From CAZSVI01 sp964610205 (lineage in GTDB: Bacteria > Bacillota > Clostridia > DSM-8532): 38,014 nucleotides of DNA. Shown here in pieces: positions 31,820 through 38,014 of the stretch. The stretch lies in contig CAZSVI010000018.1 of the NCBI GenBank assembly GCA_964610205.1, positions 1 to 38,014 of the forward strand. The letters run 5' to 3'. Positions within the stretch are counted from its first letter, which is position 1. Every line of letters begins with the position of its first letter. The notes beneath the pieces are model-generated. The model had not been told where the DNA came from and ran no database searches. It saw only the letters and a list, made by a program, of their open reading frames with translations. The translations under genes were made by a program, and so were the position numbers.

Positions 31820-33358
31820 ATGTTGAAAAAATCAATCTGTTTACTTTTATTGATTGCATTCTGCATTTCGTTAACTGCATGTGGTGTAACACCGGCTGGT
31901 GACTCTACCCAAACAACAGCTTCACAGGCTACGACCCAGGCTTCTCCGGGAACCAGCGCTCCTTCTGAAGAAACCAAAATTTTCGCTCCCAATTCGGTAA
32001 CGGTAAGTGTAATGCTCCCATATGAAGTATCATGGCCCTACAATGAAAATTGGTTTGTTAAGAAAACAATTGAAGAAGAAACCAATGTTAAGCTGGATAT
32101 CATGACAGTAGAAGTAAGTTCACAAAAATATGATGATAAGTTTAATCTGATAGTTGCAAGCGGCGAAATGCCGGATATGATCTTCCAGTATAACGGAAGA
32201 CAGGCGAACATTTACGCCCAGCAGGGAGCATTTATTGCTGTCGAGGACTATTATGACAAGGCCCCTAATTTAAAGAAATTTGTTGATGAAAATCCTGATC
32301 TTGTTGTACAGTACCTGGCTTCCAACGGCAAGCTGTACACATTCCCAGGAAAAGGGCAGGGTGTTGGAAATAGAAGGCATTGGATATACAGAAAAGATAT
32401 TTTTGAAAAGAATAATCTAACTGTTCCAACCACTTCTGATGAATTATATGATGTTTGCAAGAAGCTGAAAGAGCTTTATCCCGATACTTATCCTATTGCA
32501 TCCAGAAAAACAGGCGGCATTGAATTAATGTGTCCGTCCTGGAACGCGCAAGATTACGAGTTTTATGACTGGGATAACAATGTATTTAAATTTGGACCTG
32601 CAGAACCTGAATACAAGAGTTTTCTTGAATTTTACAACAAGCTGATAGTGGAAGAATTAACACCGCCCGACGTTCTTACCATTGGCACACAAGCCTGGGT
32701 TGACCTGTTTGCCCAGGAAAAATCTTTTATAACAATGGACTATGTGACCAGAATGGATAGTGTCGGCGCCGCAGGCAGAGAAAACAATCTTGATTTTCAA
32801 CTGGCATACATGCCACCGATAAATGGTGTTACAGGTTATACTACTTTTGATTATTCCTGTTATGTGGTTCCCGCCAATTCAAAGAATATTGACAATGCCG
32901 TTAAGCTCCTTGACTGGTTCTATACTCCTAAAGCCATAGAATATCTTAGCTGGGGTAAGGAAGGGCAGACTTATAAGGTAGAAAACGGAGAAAAGAAGTA
33001 CTTGTCAGAGAATTATTTAAAGGATCATGGTCTTACTGCAGCCGGCTGGGGCATTGTGTTTGACGAAGACGCTCTGACTTCAGGCTTTGGCGCTGAAGGA
33101 AAAATCGCGACAAAGGATGCTCCGAAATATGAAATAAAATGCAATCCTTTTACATATATGCAGATGACGGAAGAGGAGAATGAGATAAAAACAACACTTG
33201 GAGCAGATATCTGGAAACATAAACAGGAAAATGTCGCAAAATTTATTCTGGGCCAGAGAAGCTTTTCCGAGTGGGACGATTATTTGAAGGAACTTGAGAA
33301 TATAGGTTTGACAAAAGTACTGGATACATACACAAAGGCTTACGAAAGGTACAAATAG
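31820..33358 (+). CDS. solute-binding lipoprotein, LplA-like (SBP3)
   Basis: 512 residues after AAAGGAGG. Lipobox SLTAC (Cys near residue 21), Thr/Ser/Ala linker, then the LplA-like binding fold: SWPYNENWFVKKTIEEETNV, IVASGEMPDMIFQYNGR, KNNLTVPTTSDELYDVCKKL, LDWFYTPKAIEYLSWGKEGQ. Clear paralog of SBP2, in the same operon order, but diverged enough to suggest a different ligand. Anchored outside the membrane, receptor for the permeases encoded next. Confidence 0.93.
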   Translation: MLKKSICLLLLIAFCISLTACGVTPAGDSTQTTASQATTQASPGTSAPSEETKIFAPNSVTVSVMLPYEVSWPYNENWFVKKTIEEETNVKLDIMTVEVSSQKYDDKFNLIVASGEMPDMIFQYNGRQANIYAQQGAFIAVEDYYDKAPNLKKFVDENPDLVVQYLASNGKLYTFPGKGQGVGNRRHWIYRKDIFEKNNLTVPTTSDELYDVCKKLKELYPDTYPIASRKTGGIELMCPSWNAQDYEFYDWDNNVFKFGPAEPEYKSFLEFYNKLIVEELTPPDVLTIGTQAWVDLFAQEKSFITMDYVTRMDSVGAAGRENNLDFQLAYMPPINGVTGYTTFDYSCYVVPANSKNIDNAVKLLDWFYTPKAIEYLSWGKEGQTYKVENGEKKYLSENYLKDHGLTAAGWGIVFDEDALTSGFGAEGKIATKDAPKYEIKCNPFTYMQMTEEENEIKTTLGADIWKHKQENVAKFILGQRSFSEWDDYLKELENIGLTKVLDTYTKAYERYK

Positions 33359-33375
33359 TAACTATTGGTGAAGAG

Positions 33376-33406
33376 TTAGTCAGACCGCGTTTCGTGGTCT
33401 GACTAA
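33376..33406 (+). terminator. hairpin between SBP3 and permease genes
   Basis: Perfect 11-bp stem TTAGTCAGACC (33376-33386) / GGTCTGACTAA (33396-33406), loop GCGTTTCGT, followed by ACCTTTGATATTT without a clean T run. Leaky termination or 3'-end protection of the SBP3 message is likely. Confidence 0.6.
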
Positions 33407-33440
33407 ACCTTTGATATTTAACAGATAAGGAGTGAGTATA

Positions 33441-34406
33441 TTGCCTGAAGTCATACAGAGTAAGCCTGCCGGAGTAAATCAGCCGGGATGGGGATTAAAA
33501 CGGAAACCGTTGTTAAAACAAATTATTGACTGCAAATATTTATTGATCTTATTGTTACCATGCCTGATATATTATGTTTTGTTTCATTATCTTCCGATGT
33601 GGGGCGTATTGATTGCCTTTAAAAACTATAAGCTGTATGGAGGCTTTTTTGCAAGCGATTGGGTAGGGCTTAAATATTTCAGAATGTTTCTCAGTTCACC
33701 TGATTGTTTTAATTTGCTGAGGAATACCTTTTTGCTGGGATTGTATACAATTGCCTGGGGGTTTCCGTTTCCGTTGATTTTTGCGTTGATTCTTAATGAA
33801 GCAAAAAATCTTAAGTTTAAAAAATTAACACAGACAATAAGCTATATGCCTCATTTTCTTTCTACCGTTGTAATAGTAGGGCTTGTTCAGTTATTTTTGT
33901 CACCTACATTCGGAATAGTAAACCAGATAATGCATAATATGGGTTTGAATAAAATTGTATTTTTACAGGAATCGTCATATTTTAGAACAATATATGTTGC
34001 AACGGGTATATGGCAAAATATGGGATGGAACGCAATTATTTATATTGCCGCCTTGTCAAATGTAGATCCGAATTTATACGAAGCTGCTATGATCGATGGC
34101 GCCGGAAGGTTTAAAAGATTGATTAATATTACAATACCGTGCATCTTGCCGACAATAATTACACTGCTTTTGTTATCAATGGGAAATATATTAACAGTTG
34201 GTTTTGAAAAGGCATATTTGCTGCAGAATCCTGTTATTTTGTCAAAGGCTGATGTTATACAGACATATGTCTGGCGTCAGGGATTGCAGAGGGGTAACAC
34301 CAGCTATGGTACTGCAATAGGGCTTTTTAATTCGGTCATAAATTTACTTTTCCTTTATGTAAGTAATTTTCTGGCAAGAAAGTTCTCGGAGACAAGTCTA
34401 TGGTAA
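33441..34406 (+). CDS. lplB: LplB-type ABC permease (module 4)
   Basis: 321 residues from TTG 33441, preferred because AAGGAG (33427-33432) lies 8 nt upstream; the GTG at 33432 overlaps that site. Six membrane segments; FHYLPMWGVLIAFKNY, SYMPHFLSTVVIV, EAA loop YEAAMIDGAGRFKRL, end SETSLW. Closely parallels the gene at 23289. Channel subunit of the SBP3 importer; ATPase not encoded here. Confidence 0.92.
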   Translation: MPEVIQSKPAGVNQPGWGLKRKPLLKQIIDCKYLLILLLPCLIYYVLFHYLPMWGVLIAFKNYKLYGGFFASDWVGLKYFRMFLSSPDCFNLLRNTFLLGLYTIAWGFPFPLIFALILNEAKNLKFKKLTQTISYMPHFLSTVVIVGLVQLFLSPTFGIVNQIMHNMGLNKIVFLQESSYFRTIYVATGIWQNMGWNAIIYIAALSNVDPNLYEAAMIDGAGRFKRLINITIPCILPTIITLLLLSMGNILTVGFEKAYLLQNPVILSKADVIQTYVWRQGLQRGNTSYGTAIGLFNSVINLLFLYVSNFLARKFSETSLW

Positions 34407-34474
34407 AAGCATGTCTCTTTAATATAAATTTCCTTTAGCGAAAGGTTGATTACTCGGACAAGGACGGTGAAAAG

Positions 34475-35341
34475 ATGAAAAAGAAATTCAATATTTCAAT
34501 ATCAACAATAATTATATACATAGTTCTGATTCTTGTTATGGCAATTATACTGGTTCCATTACTGCATGTTGTCGCTGTTTCACTTTCAAGCAGCAAACAT
34601 ATATATATGAATGACATAGGCCTCATTCCTAAAGGCTTTAATATAGGAATGTATAAATTGGTACTGGGCGATCCCAAAATATTTAACGCTTATAAAAATA
34701 CGATTTATTATGTTGTTTTGGGTACAGCTTTGTCGCTTGCGGTTACATCGTCAGCCGCTTATGCGTTAAGTAAAAAACATCTTGTTTTCCGAAAAAAGTT
34801 TATGGGGCTTATACTTGTAACAATGTTTTTTTCAGGCGGAATGATTCCCACATTTTTAACAGTAAAAAATCTTGGCATGTATAATTCTACCTGGGCGATT
34901 GTTTTGCCTGGTCTTGTAAGTACATGGTATCTTATTATTATGAAATCATTTTTTGAAGCTTTTCCGGCAGAGGTAGAGGAATCCGGTAAGTTGGATGGTT
35001 TAAATGACATGGGGGTACTATGGTTTCTTGTCCTTCCTGTCTCTAAAGCTGTTCTTGCCACAATTGGTTTATTCTATGCCGTAAATTTGTGGAACAGTTA
35101 CTATGCACCTTTCATTTACCTGGACTCACGAAATAGGTATCCGCTTCAGGTTATTTTAAGAGAAATGCTGGAAACGGGACAGGGGCTGGATGGCGGCACA
35201 AGATCATCTGATGAGCCTATCATACTGGAATCCCTAAAATATGCAACCATAATAGTATCAGTGGTACCCATTATAATTGTGTATCCTTTCCTTCAAAAAT
35301 ATTTCGTAACCGGTGTAATGGTCGGTTCAATAAAAGGATAA
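34475..35341 (+). CDS. YtcP/LplC-type ABC permease (module 4)
   Basis: 288 residues from ATG 34475; the ribosome site is weak (AAGGACGGTG), so expression may rely on coupling to the upstream gene across a 68-nt spacer with a small CCTTTAGCGAAAGG hairpin. Six membrane segments, TMFFSGGMIPTFLTV, EESGKLDGLNDMGVLWFLVL, end KYFVTGVMVGSIKG. Same length as its paralog at 24273. Second channel subunit. Confidence 0.92.
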   Translation: MKKKFNISISTIIIYIVLILVMAIILVPLLHVVAVSLSSSKHIYMNDIGLIPKGFNIGMYKLVLGDPKIFNAYKNTIYYVVLGTALSLAVTSSAAYALSKKHLVFRKKFMGLILVTMFFSGGMIPTFLTVKNLGMYNSTWAIVLPGLVSTWYLIIMKSFFEAFPAEVEESGKLDGLNDMGVLWFLVLPVSKAVLATIGLFYAVNLWNSYYAPFIYLDSRNRYPLQVILREMLETGQGLDGGTRSSDEPIILESLKYATIIVSVVPIIIVYPFLQKYFVTGVMVGSIKG

Positions 35342-35430
35342 TTGTGATATACCCGTAATTATGGTAAGCCAATCAGCTGCCTGTGTTGAAGCCGGACAGT
35401 TTTAGCGCATAGGGATGTGCTGTTGTAAAA

Positions 35431-35487
35431 TATGAAATGGCAGAAATGAGGCTGTAAAAACTATTTATCTTAATTTCTCATTTCATA
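35431..35487 (+). terminator. hairpin upstream of the second oxidoreductase gene
   Basis: TATGAAATG..GAAAT (35431-35447) pairs with ATTTC..CATTTCATA (35474-35487), AT-rich, no T run. Lies in the 176-nt spacer after the YtcP-type gene, which otherwise shows no gene. Confidence 0.35.
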
Positions 35488-35517
35488 TATTAAAAAGAAT
35501 TTGAAAGGATGTTTTTT

Positions 35518-36825
35518 GTGGAAAAAGAATCACAGCGATCTGTTGAAACGCCTTTAAAGGCAGCAATAGTTGGAGCGGGAAGCAGGGCAATGAATTACTC
35601 GTCTTATGCCCTAAGAGAACCGGATAAACTGAAGATAGTCGCGGTAGCGGAACCGGATGATTACCGCAGAAATATAGCCGCTGAATTATATAACATACCG
35701 GATTCGAATTGCTTCAAAACAGTACAGGAACTTGTTGATATGCATCCGGAGTTTGATGCGGCCATTAACGGTACAATGGATAAAGACCATTTTCCTACGG
35801 CTATGCCGATTCTTAAAGCAGGATATAATCTGCTGCTGGAAAAACCCATATGTCTGACACGGGAAGAACTTTTCAAACTATATGACACGGCACAAAAATA
35901 CAACAACAAGGTAATGATCTGTCATGTCCTCCGGTATGCTCCCTTTTATGCGGAAATAAAGAAACGTGTTCTCTCAGGAGAAATTGGAGATATCATAAGC
36001 ATACAGACAGAAGAAAATGTAAGTTATCACCATATCGCGGCGGCATACATCCGCGGGAAATGGAACAACAGCGATGTGTGCGGCTCTAAAATATTAATGG
36101 CAAAGTGTTGCCATGATCTGGATATTATTACATGGATGAAAAGCGGAATAGCACCTAAATACGTTTCAAGCTTCGGCGGATTGAAGCAATATATAGAAAA
36201 AAATGCTCCGGAGGGTTCAGGGAAAAGATGCCTTGTGGACTGTAGTATTAAAAATGAGTGCCCCTATTCTGCCAGAAAGAATTATGTGGAATGCGGTTTG
36301 TGGCAGAAATATGCGTTCAGAAGTATTGAGCGTCTTGGCAGTAATATAACAGAAGAAAAAAAATTAGGGTCTTTGAGAAATGATAATCCCTTTGGCAGAT
36401 GTGTTTGGCGCTGTGATAATAATGTAGAGGACCATCAGAGTGTAATGATCGAATTCGAGGATGGAGCGACTGCCGTTCATACCCTTAACGGAGGTACTGC
36501 AAAGCCCTGCCGTACAATACATGTTGTGGGCACCCGGGGGGAGATATACGGGGTGGCGGAGGATGCCCTTCTGGTTATCAGGCATCCGGATGCAAGAGTA
36601 GGCCATGAATATTCGGAAAAAAAGATTGAAATAAATGTTTCCAATGATATGCATGGAGGCGGAGACGAGAGACTTGCCGCTGACTTTGTTCTTGCAATGA
36701 AGGGACAGTCTTCCTCTATATCCTGTACAAAGCTTGAAGATTCAATTTATGGTCACCTTATCGGGTTTGCGGCAGAAGAGGCCATGAGGGACAGAAAAAT
36801 CGTTGAAATTAAAAAAATAAAATGA
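35518..36825 (+). CDS. Gfo/Idh/MocA-family oxidoreductase with conserved Cys set (module 4)
   Basis: 435 residues from GTG 35518; GAAAGGA lies 9 nt upstream. An in-frame ATG at 35509 abuts the site and is less likely; the paralog at 25245 shows the same layout. Rossmann KAAIVGAGSRAMN, LLEKPICLT, AKCCHDLD, and the Cys set CLVDC, NECPYSA, VECGLW, GRCVWRC. Highly similar to 25245 along the full length, more so than the binding proteins are to each other, so the two probably act on related substrates. Confidence 0.92.
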   Translation: MEKESQRSVETPLKAAIVGAGSRAMNYSSYALREPDKLKIVAVAEPDDYRRNIAAELYNIPDSNCFKTVQELVDMHPEFDAAINGTMDKDHFPTAMPILKAGYNLLLEKPICLTREELFKLYDTAQKYNNKVMICHVLRYAPFYAEIKKRVLSGEIGDIISIQTEENVSYHHIAAAYIRGKWNNSDVCGSKILMAKCCHDLDIITWMKSGIAPKYVSSFGGLKQYIEKNAPEGSGKRCLVDCSIKNECPYSARKNYVECGLWQKYAFRSIERLGSNITEEKKLGSLRNDNPFGRCVWRCDNNVEDHQSVMIEFEDGATAVHTLNGGTAKPCRTIHVVGTRGEIYGVAEDALLVIRHPDARVGHEYSEKKIEINVSNDMHGGGDERLAADFVLAMKGQSSSISCTKLEDSIYGHLIGFAAEEAMRDRKIVEIKKIK

Positions 36826-36839
36826 GGAGAAGCAGGCCT

Positions 36840-38014
36840 ATGAGCAACAAAAATTTATTTAAAGAAAGAAAAAACAATCACAGCGGCATGACATCCCGGG
36901 AGAGAGTGCTGGCGGCATTTGAACGGAAACCGGTAGACTATGTTCCGTTATGTCCTTTTTTTAATAGTTTGACACCGACACAGCGCAAAGGTTACCGTTA
37001 TCAGTTCCCTTTCGGAGAGTCGCAGCAGGACAGGGTGGAATATTGCTGCAATGTTCTGGAAACCGATCCGCTGGTCAGTATATATCTCCAGCCATGCAAT
37101 CCTGACCCGGATGTTTCAGTGCGAAAGTGGTTTCAAAACAATGAGATCCATAAAAAATGGATTACACCTTCAGGCGAATTATATGCCATTGCCAGGTATG
37201 ATGATAAGTGGCCTTTCGGTTTGGATATTCCATTGCACCATGATTTTACCGGTCATTATGTAAAACATTGGCTGGAGACATCCTCCGACTTGAAATGCTT
37301 AAAGCATATACTTCTTCCGTTACGTACAAAGGAACAACTGGATAGTTTGAAATTCAGTTTCATGCAGCACAAAAAGCTGGCGGATGAATTTCAGCTGGTA
37401 ACCATGTCTCATATAGGCACGGGCCTGACAGGAGCACTGCAAATGTTCGGTGCGACCGAGCTCTGCTTTAAAATGATGGATGAACCCGAACTGGTGGAAG
37501 AATACCTGGAACTGGAACACCGTGTAAATATGAAGCATATGGAGATTATGCTTGAACTTGGAACTGATGTCATCAGAAGAAACGGATTTTATGAAACAGC
37601 TGATTTCTACAGTCCGGAAATGCTTCAACACTTTCTGGGCAAAAGACTGCGGGAAGAAATAAAGCTTACCCATGAGGCGGGAAGGCTGATCGGGTACACT
37701 CTGCATACGGGAATAACTCCTATGCTGAATTATTTGAATGATCTGGATTTTGATTGTATCCTCCATATTGATATCGCACACAGCAGCAATGATATTCAAA
37801 GAATTAAAGACGGACTGGGGAGCAGGAAAAGTGTCATGACAGGGCCCAGCAATACATTTCATATGTGGAGTCACGATACTGCTGAAATTAAAAAAGCGGT
37901 GGATAATGTCTTTGACATTTTTGGAAAAAAAGGGTTGATATTGAGCTCCTGTCCCTCCTCCCATAGTATAATGCCCTGGGAGAATACACTTGCCATGATA
38001 GATGAGTGGAAGAT
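36840..38014 (+). CDS. uroporphyrinogen-decarboxylase-like protein (module 4), partial at window end
   Basis: Open from ATG 36840 (after GAGGAGAAG) to the window edge with no stop, at least 391 residues. Starts with the family signature TSRERVLAAFERKPVDYVPL. Later it has MSHIGTGLTGALQMFG, GRLIGYTLHTGITPML at the position of the MtaA-type zinc His, and LILSSCPSSHSIMPWENT with a Cys where MtaA/CmuA enzymes have their C-terminal zinc Cys. It is only distantly related to the module-3 protein at 28174, so the two may differ in chemistry. Follows the oxidoreductase by 14 nt, same operon. Confidence 0.85.
   Translation, partial: MSNKNLFKERKNNHSGMTSRERVLAAFERKPVDYVPLCPFFNSLTPTQRKGYRYQFPFGESQQDRVEYCCNVLETDPLVSIYLQPCNPDPDVSVRKWFQNNEIHKKWITPSGELYAIARYDDKWPFGLDIPLHHDFTGHYVKHWLETSSDLKCLKHILLPLRTKEQLDSLKFSFMQHKKLADEFQLVTMSHIGTGLTGALQMFGATELCFKMMDEPELVEEYLELEHRVNMKHMEIMLELGTDVIRRNGFYETADFYSPEMLQHFLGKRLREEIKLTHEAGRLIGYTLHTGITPMLNYLNDLDFDCILHIDIAHSSNDIQRIKDGLGSRKSVMTGPSNTFHMWSHDTAEIKKAVDNVFDIFGKKGLILSSCPSSHSIMPWENTLAMIDEWK

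Noticed and set aside
37320..37964. 214-codon open frame on the minus strand at the window end
   Set aside because: Antisense to the partial URO-D-like gene that is open over the whole region with family signatures.

Overview
The window (38,014 bp, AT-rich, one 100-base N run at 5640-5739 marking an assembly gap) looks like a scaffold from an anaerobic, plant-glycan-using Clostridia-type Firmicute. Reasons: strong Shine-Dalgarno sites, several GTG/TTG starts, a type-I c-di-GMP riboswitch, an IS200/IS605-like end remnant, LplB/YtcP-type sugar importers without their own ATPase, and large AraC regulators with an extracytoplasmic sensor. This taxonomic call is inference from gene style; no rRNA or marker gene is present.

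Region 1 (1-5000), mixed genes: an unusual cytidylate-kinase-like protein with a nuclease-like C-terminal domain overlaps hypoxanthine phosphoribosyltransferase; then a DUF4236 protein; a convergent 88-aa orphan protein behind a c-di-GMP-I riboswitch with its own terminator; and a LacI-family regulator with a strong promoter overlapped by palindromic operators.

Region 2 (5000-19025), rhamnoside-type glycan locus: a secreted, membrane-anchored CBM9-like protein (split by the gap), a lipoprotein solute-binding protein, a MalF-type permease fused to an extracytoplasmic beta-propeller, a MalG-type permease, a GH106-like hydrolase, a GH78 alpha-L-rhamnosidase, a cupin-AraC regulator and a DegT-type PLP enzyme. 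Neither hydrolase has a signal peptide, so imported rhamnosylated oligosaccharides or glycosides are probably cleaved in the cytoplasm.

Region 3 (19093-29241) and region 4 (29294-end), two paralogous modules: each has a membrane-sensor AraC regulator, a lipoprotein solute-binding protein, LplB- and YtcP-type permeases, a Cys-rich Gfo/Idh/MocA oxidoreductase and a uroporphyrinogen-decarboxylase-like protein. Module 3 also has a neutral-ceramidase-like enzyme. In module 4 the regulator is divergent and the last gene runs off the window. The modules probably import and process related but distinct modified sugars or glycosides.

Non-coding layer: hairpins lie between each solute-binding protein gene and its permeases; a roughly 80-100 bp dispersed repeat occurs four times, always in the same orientation (about 5225, 10785, 18930, 29215); a 110-nt structured element lies at 5076-5185. 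The most unusual items are the propeller-permease fusion, the kinase/nuclease-like/HPRT pair, the riboswitch-controlled orphan gene and the repeat family.
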